30,994 nucleotides of DNA from a virus. Positions 24,321-30,549 of the stretch are shown in pieces. A program made the position numbers and the translations under genes. Where the stretch lies: IMG/VR virus record IMGVR_UViG_3300032116_000903, positions 1-30,994 of that record; one strand, 5' to 3'. The notes below the pieces were generated by a model. That model had not been told where the DNA came from. It did not search any database and worked only from the letters and a program-made list of their open reading frames with translations. Position 1 is the stretch's first letter, and every line of letters starts with the position of its first letter.

Positions 24321-24474
24321 TGATCTCCCCGCTGGTGGGCTTGTCAAAGTACCGACACCAGCCAAAGTAGCTGGGCTTTATGTGCCTGCAGTCCGCGCAG
24401 CTCTTGCCTTCATGTTCGCTAGGCATTGGGCGCACTTCCACCGCCGTCTCATCCCGCCCTCTAGACTGATCCAT
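24286..24474 (-). CDS. Small Cys-rich (zinc-ribbon-like) protein, 62 aa
   Basis: Start at the ATG at 24474, right after a GGAGG-G-rich ribosome site; it overlaps the 66-aa gene by 97 bases in another frame. Its C-terminal half contains SCADCRHIKP, GWCRYF and GCFGFE, four Cys in a C-x2-C...C...C spacing (about residues 27-56) suited to one zinc. Probable nucleic-acid or protein binder; no function known. A later ATG at 24426 is possible. Confidence 0.55.
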   Translation of the reverse strand: MDQSRGRDETAVEVRPMPSEHEGKSCADCRHIKPSYFGWCRYFDKPTSGEINGCFGFEQRKR

Positions 24475-24578
24475 TTTCCCCCCTCCACCTGCCGGCGAAA
24501 CCGGCAATGCGTACACCACCTGGTGCCAAGTAAATCCTCCTCACGCTGGGTCGCGTGGCGGTACATCTCGTTTGGCAT
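24378..24578 (-). CDS. Small zinc-finger-like protein, 66 aa
   Basis: ATG at 24578 preceded by GGGAGGA. Two Cys pairs, WCTHCRF (about 21-27) and WKCAQCLA (about 47-54), separated by a Gly/Arg-rich hairpin (EGGKWISLEGGMRRR), form a C-x2-C...C-x2-C zinc ribbon. Similar tiny ribbons are frequent in phage early operons. It overlaps the nuclease gene upstream by 38 bases. DNA or RNA binding is inferred. Confidence 0.6.
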   Translation of the reverse strand: MPNEMYRHATQREEDLLGTRWCTHCRFRRQVEGGKWISLEGGMRRRWKCAQCLANMKARAARTAGT

Positions 24579-24927
24579 TTAAATCCTCCCTCAAAACCCC
24601 CATAAACCAGTCTAGCGGCACCACAACCCGCCAGGGCTGTCCACTACGCCTAAACACCACCACAGGCACAGGCAGCCCAAAATCCCCCTCAGAATCGATG
24701 TTCGCAGCTGTGGTGACTGATGCCTCCACTTGCCGGCACCAATCCTCGATTGCCAGCCGCTCCTGCCGTTTGACCTCAATGCAGAACCTGCCGACCTGGA
24801 TATCGTGGCCGCCGTCCCTGGCCTGGCCCAGCTTGCGCTTGACCTCAAAGCCCAGCTCATCAGACAGGATGCCTGCGAGCTCGCGCTCCCCGGCTGCGCC
24901 CTTGCGCCTGGCTCCGCGCCCGTTCAT
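24541..24927 (-). CDS. Hjc-like Holliday-junction resolvase / PD-(D/E)XK nuclease, 128 aa
   Basis: Likely cuts branched DNA before packaging. The motif set fits archaeal-Hjc/phage-type nucleases: GAAGERELAGIL (about 10-21, E of GERE as first acid), then KLGQARDGGHDIQVGRFCIEVKRQ (about 32-55) giving D (HDI), E and K (IEVK) of the PD-(D/E)XK site. LPVPVVVFRRSGQPWRVVVPL (about 85-105) is a C-terminal strand pair common in phage members. The start overlaps the regulator stop (ATGA). It belongs to the early leftward operon with the initiator, and complements the YqaJ/RecT pair on the other strand. Confidence 0.72.
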   Translation of the reverse strand: MNGRGARRKGAAGERELAGILSDELGFEVKRKLGQARDGGHDIQVGRFCIEVKRQERLAIEDWCRQVEASVTTAANIDSEGDFGLPVPVVVFRRSGQPWRVVVPLDWFMGVLREDLNAKRDVPPRDPA

Positions 24928-25127
24928 TGGTTCTCGACCGCGGGTAGGTTGGCGATCAGGGCATCCAGCCGGCCTGCCACCTCTGCGTGCTCGGCCAGGT
25001 GGGTCTCGATCAAATCGTGCAGGATAGCTGTGCGATCCTTGCCCAGCTTCTTGCTGGCCGCAGCCAATAGGTGCCTAGCCTGTGGCCGCAGGCGAAAGTA
25101 AAAGCCGGTGTAGTCCGCGCTTGGCAT
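24924..25127 (-). CDS. Ribbon-helix-helix regulator, probable, 67 aa
   Basis: First gene leftward of the divergent control region. ATG at 25127-25125 with a GAGGAGG ribosome site. It fits the Arc/MetJ-type fold: a strand (GFYFRLRPQ, about 8-16) followed by two helices (ARHLLAAASKKLG, then RTAILHDLIETHLAEHAE, about 32-49). Such dimers bind short palindromes through the paired strands; MetJ, for example, uses AGACGTCT. The three GATATC sites in the adjacent gap resemble that kind of operator, which suggests autoregulation and perhaps control of the rightward operon. The contact is inferred, not shown. Confidence 0.6.
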   Translation of the reverse strand: MPSADYTGFYFRLRPQARHLLAAASKKLGKDRTAILHDLIETHLAEHAEVAGRLDALIANLPAVENQ

Positions 25128-25277
25128 GGCAGTTCCTCCTCGTTGAAATATCCCCAAGGATATACCTGTGGATATCTTTCTTGCAATCGGTGCTTGACAG
25201 GCAGATATCTCTTGTGGCCAAATCCGTTTTGGGCGCAGATATCTGTGTCCATCAACTACCAAGAACGGAGATTGAAA
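25128..25277. promoter_or_regulatory. Divergent control region with three spaced GATATC palindromes
   Basis: 150 bp between the regulator and the rightward operon. GATATC at 25171, 25204 and 25238 (33 and 34 bp apart). The last is the centre of an imperfect 22-bp palindrome at 25230-25251 whose arms match at 9 of 11 positions. A possible leftward promoter is TTGCAA, 16 bases, TATATC (about 25185 down to 25158). Rightward, TTGACA at 25194 lacks a good -10 at normal spacing, while TTGCAA at 25181 is followed 17 bases later by GATATC. Box assignments are weak; a control role is clear from the divergent layout. Confidence 0.6.
25230..25251. promoter_or_regulatory. Operator candidate, 22-bp imperfect palindrome
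   Basis: Arms at 25230-25240 and 25241-25251 meet at the centre of GATATC; 9 of 11 base pairs match, including a perfect 10-bp core CAGATATCTG. Its position 27 bases before the first rightward gene fits an operator for that operon. Confidence 0.5.
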
Positions 25278-25520
25278 ATGCAAGTAATTATCACAAGCGT
25301 AGAACATACTGAGTGCGGCAAATATTTTTTGGTTGACTGCGGCAAAACCTCTGCCCACATCTACATCAGCAAGCTTGGCTACATCAATGTGTGCTGCAAA
25401 AACGCATCGCACAAGGTTTGGAATAAATCTGGCCGGTATTTCCGAACATTCCAAGAAGCTCTTGACGGTTACAAATCGTCTGAGATGAAAGCAATCATCT
25501 CTGCTGTTGAGGGGGCTTAA
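25278..25520 (+). CDS. Hypothetical early protein, first rightward gene, 80 aa
   Basis: ATG at 25278 with GGAG nine bases upstream; longer frames upstream run through the control region. The product has a beta-strand start (MQVIITSVEHTECGKYFLVDC), four Cys (C13, C21, C39, C40) and FRTFQEALDGYKSSEMKAIISAV at the C-terminal end. No domain recognised. As the first gene of the operon it may be an early host-take-over or regulatory protein, but that is only position. Two bases separate it from the recombinase gene. Confidence 0.6.
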   Translation: MQVIITSVEHTECGKYFLVDCGKTSAHIYISKLGYINVCCKNASHKVWNKSGRYFRTFQEALDGYKSSEMKAIISAVEGA

Positions 25521-25522
25521 TC

Positions 25523-26161
25523 ATGGCCAACTACGTTGCGTATTACCGCGTCTCTACCGACCGCCAGGGCCAGTCTGGCCTTGGCCTTGAGGCACAGCAA
25601 GCAGCTGTTGCTAGCTACCGCGAGAACATCGTTGCTGAGTTCACAGAAGTTGAATCCGGCAAGATCGATTCCCGCCCGCAGCTTGCAGCTGCTCTTGAGC
25701 TCTGCCGTAAGCTCGATGCATCGATCCTGATCGCCAAGATTGACCGCCTATCGCGTGATGCAGCTTTCCTGCTCACGCTGCGTAAAGCCGGTGTCGATAT
25801 CGTGGCCGCAGATATGCCGCACGCCGGCACCCTGGAGTTTGGCATCCGCGCTGTGGTCGCACAGCATGAGCGCGAAGAGATATCCAAACGTACCAAAGCT
25901 GCGCTGCAGGCCGCCAGAGCCCGCGGCGTGCGCCTTGGCTCACCCAACCCGTCAGCTGGTGCAGCGGTCACCTCTGCAGCTGCTGATGAGTACGCATCCA
26001 AGGTGGCACCGATTGTTCGCTCAATCGTAGCCAAGATGGGTGCGGCATCCCTGCGTGCAATCGCCCGCGAGCTCCAGGCGCATGGCGTGCAGACATCCCG
26101 CGGTGGCAGCACCTGGTCGCCGTCAGCTGTAGCCAATCTAATGCAGCGCATTGCTGCTTAA
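25523..26161 (+). CDS. Serine recombinase (resolvase/invertase family), 212 aa
   Basis: Cuts and rejoins DNA through a serine nucleophile. The N-terminal catalytic domain shows YYRVSTDRQ (S11, with R9 close by), AKIDRLSRD (71-79) with conserved Arg, and EREEISKRTKAALQAAR (about 116-132), the helix leading to the DNA-binding part. The C-terminal ~60 residues (ASLRAIARELQAHGVQTSRGGSTWSPSAVANLMQR) form an HTH-like domain. The size fits small resolvases or invertases, not the large phage integrases (~500 aa). Possible jobs are resolution of genome dimers, inversion of a segment, or integration; no site pair is visible. Confidence 0.88.
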   Translation: MANYVAYYRVSTDRQGQSGLGLEAQQAAVASYRENIVAEFTEVESGKIDSRPQLAAALELCRKLDASILIAKIDRLSRDAAFLLTLRKAGVDIVAADMPHAGTLEFGIRAVVAQHEREEISKRTKAALQAARARGVRLGSPNPSAGAAVTSAAADEYASKVAPIVRSIVAKMGAASLRAIARELQAHGVQTSRGGSTWSPSAVANLMQRIAA

Positions 26162-26176
26162 TCGAGGAGAAAAACC

Positions 26177-26341
26177 ATGAAACGCAAATCAAACCTGTAC
26201 ATCGACCCGCGCACCAACCACGCCCGCTCCTGGCGGGATTCCCTGCCGGTGCAGCCGGCCCAGCAAGACGATCCGCTCTGGCTCAAGATTGTGGCCGTGC
26301 TGACGTTCCTGGTGCTGCTCATCGCCATGGCAATCGTCTGA
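26177..26341 (+). CDS. Small single-pass membrane protein, 54 aa
   Basis: ATG at 26177 after a GAGGAGA ribosome site. A basic, polar N-terminal half (KRKSNLYIDPRTNHARSWRD) is followed by one strongly hydrophobic helix at the C-terminus (LKIVAVLTFLVLLIAMAIV, about 36-54) with no residues after it, so it is tail-anchored with the N-terminus in the cytoplasm. Early expression next to recombination genes makes a host-interaction role possible; function unknown. Confidence 0.65.
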   Translation: MKRKSNLYIDPRTNHARSWRDSLPVQPAQQDDPLWLKIVAVLTFLVLLIAMAIV

Positions 26342-26351
26342 GGGTCACGCT

Positions 26352-26555
26352 ATGAGCCAGACAGAGTGGATTCTTGAGGAGTTAAAGCGTGGGCGCAGCG
26401 TTAGCCCAATCGATGCACTTGCCGGGTGTCAATGTTTTCGCCTGGCAGCCCGCGTCCAAGAGCTGCGCGAGCGCGGCAACAACATCGTCACCGTGATGGT
26501 GGAACGAAACGGCAAGAAGTACGCCACCTACCGATTAATCAGGAGCAAAGCATGA
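26352..26555 (+). CDS. Small winged-HTH protein (HTH_39-like), 67 aa
   Basis: Compact DNA-binding protein whose whole length fits the small phage HTH family: EWILEELKRGRSVSPIDALAGCQCFRLAARVQELRERGNNIVTVMVERNGKKYATYRL. The helix-turn-helix is about 15-40 (SPIDALAG...RLAARVQELR) and the beta wing about 43-62. Members usually accompany recombination genes in early operons. The stop shares ATGA with the exonuclease gene, so the two are translationally coupled. Confidence 0.7.
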   Translation: MSQTEWILEELKRGRSVSPIDALAGCQCFRLAARVQELRERGNNIVTVMVERNGKKYATYRLIRSKA

Positions 26556-27514
26556 AAAGTTACGGAAAAGTCACCCCCGACGATATGGCTAGCGGATCAA
26601 TGTTGCCGGCCATTCTCGGCATCAGCGAGTACCAAAGCCAGAACGACGCGCTGCAGACCTGCATCCGCGCCATCGATGGATTACCGCGAGAGGATATCTC
26701 TAACGAATCCATGAGCTGGGGCAATGAGTTTGAGGGCCGGATTCTGGTGCGAGCAGCTGAACGCCTGGGCCTGGATAACCTTAACCTTGACCATGAAGCA
26801 GCCTATTTTCATTCGATGGTGCCGCTGGCGGTGTCTTTGGACGGCACGGCAGATGGCAAGGGCATCGTGATTGAAAACGATCCAGACCAGGGCATCTACG
26901 TCATGGGCGCAGGGTCGATCAAGCTTGATGGCGTTGGAATCCTTGAGGCAAAGCTCACGGCAGCCGAGGCAGAGGATGCGCCACCGCTACACCGCGGGCC
27001 GGTGCAGCTGCAGGCACAGATGGATTGCTACGGTGCCAGCTGGGGCGCGGTCTGCACGCTCTACAAGGGAACCAGGCTGCGGATTTTTCTGTTTGAGCGG
27101 CACCAGGGAACCCTGAATCTGATTGCCGATGCTGTCAAAGACTTCCAGCGCAGGCTGGATCTGTACCGCGAGACCAAGACCATTGACTGGTACCCGCCCA
27201 AGGATTCGGCAGACGCTAGTCGGATGTTTCCGGTTGGCACAGACGATGAGCCGGTACACCTGGGGGAGGAGGAGGATTTCTGGGCGCATGAGATTCTGGC
27301 CTGCAAGGCAGAGATTAAGAACCTAGAAGACCGGATGGATACCGCCGAGAAAAAGCTCAAAGAAATTTTGGGCAGCAATACCTGCGGTATTACCGGCAGC
27401 CATGAAATCTATTGGCCCATGCGCCACTACGCGGCCCAGCCGGAGAAGACCATGCCGGCCAAAGAGGCTCGCGTGGTGCGCCAGTCCACACTCAAGATCA
27501 AGGCACGCAAATGA
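26552..27514 (+). CDS. YqaJ-like recombination exonuclease (PD-(D/E)XK), 320 aa
   Basis: 5'-3' exonuclease partner of RecT, of the lambda-exo/YqaJ type. ASGSMLPAILGISEYQSQNDAL (about 13-34) is the family entry motif; WGNEFEGRIL (about 56-65) follows. The catalytic set is SLDGTAD with D97, LEAKLT with E132 and K134 (about 131-136), and VQLQAQMDCYG (about 151-161). A C-terminal coiled coil (ACKAEIKNLEDRMDTAEKKLKEILGS) may mediate multimer contacts. Start is the ATG at 26552 with AGGAG upstream; the longer frame overlaps the HTH gene and is not used. Acts with the RecT gene two genes downstream. Confidence 0.8.
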   Translation: MKSYGKVTPDDMASGSMLPAILGISEYQSQNDALQTCIRAIDGLPREDISNESMSWGNEFEGRILVRAAERLGLDNLNLDHEAAYFHSMVPLAVSLDGTADGKGIVIENDPDQGIYVMGAGSIKLDGVGILEAKLTAAEAEDAPPLHRGPVQLQAQMDCYGASWGAVCTLYKGTRLRIFLFERHQGTLNLIADAVKDFQRRLDLYRETKTIDWYPPKDSADASRMFPVGTDDEPVHLGEEEDFWAHEILACKAEIKNLEDRMDTAEKKLKEILGSNTCGITGSHEIYWPMRHYAAQPEKTMPAKEARVVRQSTLKIKARK

Positions 27515-27744
27515 ACAAAATTTTAGCAAAACACTACGATGTATTCTGGAATCCAGCACCTTGCGATAACTGCTGGCACCGACAAAAGTGCAAGGAGGAA
27601 TTGTTGGCGTGTGATGTTTTTTACGCATATGTATTGCGTAATCAACATTGGAAAAAAGAACGCAATCCTAATCGAAAGTGGTGGGACAAAATTTTCGTTC
27701 ACGATAAAGATGACGAACACGATGAACTGGAGGGCAAAATATGA
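27511..27744 (+). CDS. Small Cys-rich zinc-binding-like protein, 77 aa
   Basis: ATG at 27511 overlaps the exonuclease TGA (ATGA). The segment CDNCWHRQKCKEELLACDVFYAYV (about 18-41) has four Cys in a C-x2-C-x6-C-x6-C pattern and a following F..YV, a motif I have seen in small phage and mobile-element proteins. The rest is basic then acidic (KKERNPNRKWWDKI...DDEHDELEG). Sequence here is more A/T-rich than its neighbours, which may mark a recent gain. Function unknown. Confidence 0.6.
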   Translation: MNKILAKHYDVFWNPAPCDNCWHRQKCKEELLACDVFYAYVLRNQHWKKERNPNRKWWDKIFVHDKDDEHDELEGKI

Positions 27745-27953
27745 ACTCGTTAGACCAAAAGCTTATGAACGCACGCCTGCAGGCAGCTCTGAAGCTGCAG
27801 GCTCTGTGCTTTGACGCTGCCAACAGAACACCCGGCAGCTTTATGAACCGAGACCGTGCAATGGATGTAGTCGATGCGCTGGTCACGGTCATGCTTGAGG
27901 CAATTGACCTTTACACAACCGAGGAGAAAGAAAATGCAAGTAGTGCAAAGTAA
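27741..27953 (+). CDS. Small helical hypothetical protein, 70 aa
   Basis: ATG overlaps the preceding TGA (ATGA), and its last 20 bases overlap the RecT start. All-helical: LDQKLMNARLQAALKLQALCFDAAN (about 4-28), then NRDRAMDVVDALVTVMLEAIDLYT (about 36-59). No motif recognised. Coupling to RecT suggests an accessory of the recombination pair or simply a filler gene of the operon. Confidence 0.55.
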   Translation: MNSLDQKLMNARLQAALKLQALCFDAANRTPGSFMNRDRAMDVVDALVTVMLEAIDLYTTEEKENASSAK

Positions 27954-28887
27954 TCAGGGCTTTGCCCCTGTCACGCTCGATGAGGCCATGAGGTTTTCGG
28001 ATATGTTGGCCAAGTCCCAGATGGTTCCCAAGGCATACCAGGGCAAGCCAGAGGATGTCCTGGTAGCAGTTCAATGGGGCCGTGAGCTGGGCCTGGCCCC
28101 GCTGCAGGCACTCCAGAACATTGCCTGCATCAATGGCAAGCCGTCGGTCTACGGCGACGCTGCAATGGCCCTGGTGCAGGCGAGCTCAGTCTGCGAGAAC
28201 ATCGAAGAGTTCTTTGAAAACGAAGACACATCTGCAATGGTGGCTGTCTGCATTGCCCGGCGCAAAGGGCGCACGCCAGTCACCGTTAAGTTTTCGATTG
28301 ATGATGCCAAGCGGGCAGGGCTCTGGGGCAAGACCGGCCCGTGGCAGCAGTACCCAAAGCGCATGATGCAGATGCGAGCCCGAGGCTTTGCCCTGAGAGA
28401 TGCCTTCCCAGACGTTTTAAAGGGGCTGATAACCGCTGAAGAGGCCCAGGACTACCCAACCCAAGGGGAGAAAGACATAACCCCGCCACGGCCCTCTAAT
28501 CCGCTCGACGCCCTGGCACCGCCGGCACCTACTGCAGCCATACAAGCACCCACCGAAGTGGCTGTGGACATGGTGGCGGGTGATGTTGAGGTGTTGCCGA
28601 CCGAGGATAGCGCACCGGCTTCTGCCTGGATTCTGTCCGTTCCTGGGAGACCAGACCAGCCGGTCTCCGACGTTGACAGCTGGGCCGCCAGCTACCTGGA
28701 AATGGCCGAGAAAGTTGCCAGGGCTGGCAAAGCATCAGCTCAAAAGCGTTTGGAATCCATCGCCGCTTTGAAAGAATCAAATGCGGAGATGATTAAAAAG
28801 CTGACCACCGAGAAAAGAATGTCGATGGCGCAGTCAATGGCAAAGTTTATCGGGCCGCTGAAAGAGGCAGCCCAATCTGAGAAGTAA
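27934..28887 (+). CDS. RecT-family single-strand annealing protein, 317 aa
   Basis: Coats and anneals single-stranded DNA in the recombination step. LAKSQMVPKAYQGKPEDVLVAVQWGRELGLAPLQALQNIACINGKPSVYGDAAMALV (about 25-81) is the RecT core; KFSIDDAKRAGLWGKTGPWQQYPKRMMQMRARGFALRDAFPDVLKGL (about 119-165) is its C-terminal half. From about 185 a Pro/Ala-rich linker leads to a helical tail (about 245-317). ATG at 27934 with GAGGAG upstream. The exonuclease partner lies three genes upstream; together they form a self-contained Red-like pathway. Confidence 0.87.
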   Translation: MQVVQSNQGFAPVTLDEAMRFSDMLAKSQMVPKAYQGKPEDVLVAVQWGRELGLAPLQALQNIACINGKPSVYGDAAMALVQASSVCENIEEFFENEDTSAMVAVCIARRKGRTPVTVKFSIDDAKRAGLWGKTGPWQQYPKRMMQMRARGFALRDAFPDVLKGLITAEEAQDYPTQGEKDITPPRPSNPLDALAPPAPTAAIQAPTEVAVDMVAGDVEVLPTEDSAPASAWILSVPGRPDQPVSDVDSWAASYLEMAEKVARAGKASAQKRLESIAALKESNAEMIKKLTTEKRMSMAQSMAKFIGPLKEAAQSEK

Positions 28888-28888
28888 G

Positions 28889-29353
28889 TCATGCCACCAG
28901 GCCGGGAAGATAGACCGTCTTCCCGTCCTTTTTCACCGCGGTCAACGTCTGCTTTTTCAGGTTCGCCGGGTCATAGCTGACATGAACCCAGCCGCTGTCT
29001 GGAATCCCCTGCGTATAAAACTCTAGGATCACCTGGGTGAAATCCAGGTTGGCCGCAATCCACTCGGCCAGCTCCGCATTCGGCACGCCAGGGATCTCGA
29101 TGTCGGCTGCCTGGCCCTTGCAATGATCCGAGGTCTTGCTGCCGCCAACAGCTGCATTGACATTCGGGTGCCTGAACCCGGAGTTAACCTTCACGCCTTT
29201 GCCATAGTGCTCGCGCACCGGCTGCAGCACCTTCTCGCACAGCACCTTTAGGTTTGCAATCTCCGCATCGCCTGGCGTGTTGTCCATGTTCTGGCGCAGG
29301 GCTGTTTCGCTTTTGACCATCTCGGACAGGGAGAAGTTATTTGTCAGCTGCAT
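28889..29353 (-). CDS. Endolysin, M15-type zinc peptidase, 154 aa
   Basis: Cleaves peptide cross-links of peptidoglycan for lysis. Zinc-site motifs are TSDHCKGQAADIEI (H77 and D84, the SxHxxGxAxD signature) and GWVHVSYDP (H124, with the WVH pattern). SGFRHPNVNAAVGGS (about 58-72) precedes the first motif as in D-Ala-D-Ala carboxypeptidase-like M15_3 enzymes. No signal peptide, so a holin is needed for release. It overlaps the holin gene by 17 bases, and its final codons contain the terminator of the convergent RecT operon (1 base between the two stops). Confidence 0.88.
   Translation of the reverse strand: MQLTNNFSLSEMVKSETALRQNMDNTPGDAEIANLKVLCEKVLQPVREHYGKGVKVNSGFRHPNVNAAVGGSKTSDHCKGQAADIEIPGVPNAELAEWIAANLDFTQVILEFYTQGIPDSGWVHVSYDPANLKKQTLTAVKKDGKTVYLPGLVA
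28903..28933 (+). terminator. Rho-independent terminator of the recombination operon, inside endolysin gene
   Basis: Stem CGGGAAGA (28903-28910) / TCTTCCCG (28918-28925), 8 perfect pairs, 7-base loop, then TCCTTTTT as the U-rich end for rightward transcription. Fifteen bases past the RecT stop. It lies within the last codons of the endolysin on the other strand. There is no T-run on the opposite side, so it works for rightward RNA only. Confidence 0.75.
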
Positions 29354-29750
29354 TCTTTTTTCCTTTCGCGTCTATGATTTTCTCCAGCGTGCGGCCACCG
29401 AAGTAAAACGACATGATCAACATTCCCCATTGGCCCAGCAGTTCAACGTAATTGTTGTTGACCTCAATGTCAGCTGCAGACAGCGCAGCAAATGCGGTAT
29501 AGACCACCAGGATAAAAATCAGGGTCATGGGCCGGATGTTCTTGGATAGCCAGCTGTCCGACTTCATGTCGGCCTCTTGCCGCTTGGTGAGCTCCTGGGC
29601 CTCGATGTTGTCAGCATTGAGCTCGGCTAGCCGGCCCTCTGCCTGGATCTTGGCGAGCTCTGCCATCGCCTTATTCTTGGCCTCCGGGTCTGGCAGAACT
29701 TTGTCGAGCACCTTTTCGCCGATGCTCATAATGGCAGCTAACGGAATCAT
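29337..29750 (-). CDS. Holin, GTA/3TM-type, probable, 137 aa
   Basis: N-terminal amphipathic region and a coiled-coil stretch (KNKAMAELAKIQAEGRLAELNADNIEAQEL, about 25-55) lead to two hydrophobic helices, about 73-92 (PMTLIFILVVYTAFAALSA) and about 102-120 (LLGQWGMLIMSFYFGGRTL), with a basic C-terminus. This layout matches the GTA-type/3TM holin family. It lies just before the endolysin and overlaps both neighbours, so a pore role is well supported by context. The family name is recollected rather than searched. Confidence 0.75.
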   Translation of the reverse strand: MIPLAAIMSIGEKVLDKVLPDPEAKNKAMAELAKIQAEGRLAELNADNIEAQELTKRQEADMKSDSWLSKNIRPMTLIFILVVYTAFAALSAADIEVNNNYVELLGQWGMLIMSFYFGGRTLEKIIDAKGKKNAADK

Positions 29751-30025
29751 GTTTCCCCCTTGTCTTTTTCTGCAATTTCTTCAGCCACTTGCTTGGCTAC
29801 CTTGCGCCCGGCAATCCCGCCCAGGGTGCCGATTGACATATAGGCCACGGCCTTTAGGATCTCCAGAAAGATTGCATCAATGGGTGCGAGCTCCATTGAT
29901 TGCTCTTCAAATGTCACCGCCCACAGAATGCCCAAGGCAATCGCGGTCAGCATCACCATGATGCAGATCACTATGAATGCCCAGACGCGCACCTCGATGT
30001 CTTCAGCTGTCATTCGATTGCTCAT
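29747..30025 (-). CDS. Two-helix membrane protein (possible second holin), 92 aa
   Basis: ATG at 30025-30023 overlaps the upstream TAA (TAATG); longer GTG or ATG starts upstream would run into the preceding gene. Hydrophobic helices are about 14-37 (VWAFIVICIMVMLTAIALGILWAV) and about 51-70, which is glycine-rich at the end. The tail is charged. Two helices with a charged tail resemble class II holins or antiholins. It precedes the holin by ATGA overlap, so it is part of the lysis set. Confidence 0.65.
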   Translation of the reverse strand: MSNRMTAEDIEVRVWAFIVICIMVMLTAIALGILWAVTFEEQSMELAPIDAIFLEILKAVAYMSIGTLGGIAGRKVAKQVAEEIAEKDKGET

Positions 30026-30483
30026 TACCATACCCCCCCTGCCTTTAGAAAACCATAGATCAATGCGGACACCAAAAGAATTCCACCCCACTCTCGCCTG
30101 GCCTGCATCCTCTTGCGATAGAACTCATCATTGAGCTCTCGGTGGTCTTTCCGCAGCTGGGTGATTAATGATTTCACCTCGCTCACAGCTGCCCTGCCAA
30201 ACTCTTTTTCGACATCAACATACATCTGCTGTTCCGCGTCCCGAATCTGGCGAATGATTCGGTACTCTTCCACGGCCTCCATAAACATCATGTCGCCGCG
30301 GCGTTGGACTTGCTGTTGTTTCCTCTTGAATGCGACGCGAGCTTTCGCCTCTGCATCCAGAAAAGTATTAACCTCTTTGGCGGTCTCTTGGATTTCATAT
30401 CCAACTTTGACCGCCTCTTTAATGCCGCCTAAAGCAGCACGCGCTACTTCTGCTGGGTTGCCAGGATCAGGTAGGTTTGTCAC
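30025..30483 (-). CDS. Coiled-coil protein with C-terminal membrane anchor, 152 aa
   Basis: Long charged helices (about 40-125: EAKARVAFKRKQQQVQRR, then DVEKEFGRAAVSEVKSLITQLRKDHRELNDEFYRKRMQ) followed by one C-terminal hydrophobic segment (about 133-150, WGGILLVSALIYGFLKAGG). The anchor is at the C-terminus, unlike an i-spanin with an N-terminal anchor, so it is not a standard Rz. Position in the lysis cassette suggests help in membrane disruption, or a membrane-linked structural role. Function unknown. Confidence 0.6.
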   Translation of the reverse strand: MTNLPDPGNPAEVARAALGGIKEAVKVGYEIQETAKEVNTFLDAEAKARVAFKRKQQQVQRRGDMMFMEAVEEYRIIRQIRDAEQQMYVDVEKEFGRAAVSEVKSLITQLRKDHRELNDEFYRKRMQARREWGGILLVSALIYGFLKAGGVW

Positions 30484-30549
30484 GGTTTAGCCTATAGCCT
30501 TTCCGTTGTAGCCACAGGCCAAGTCTGACCAAATACACGCCAAAAAATT

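Noticed and set aside
25194-25222. TTGACA at 25194 as a rightward promoter -35 box
   Set aside because: At 16-18 bp spacing only TGGCCA, GGCCAA or GCCAAA follow, which are poor -10 boxes.
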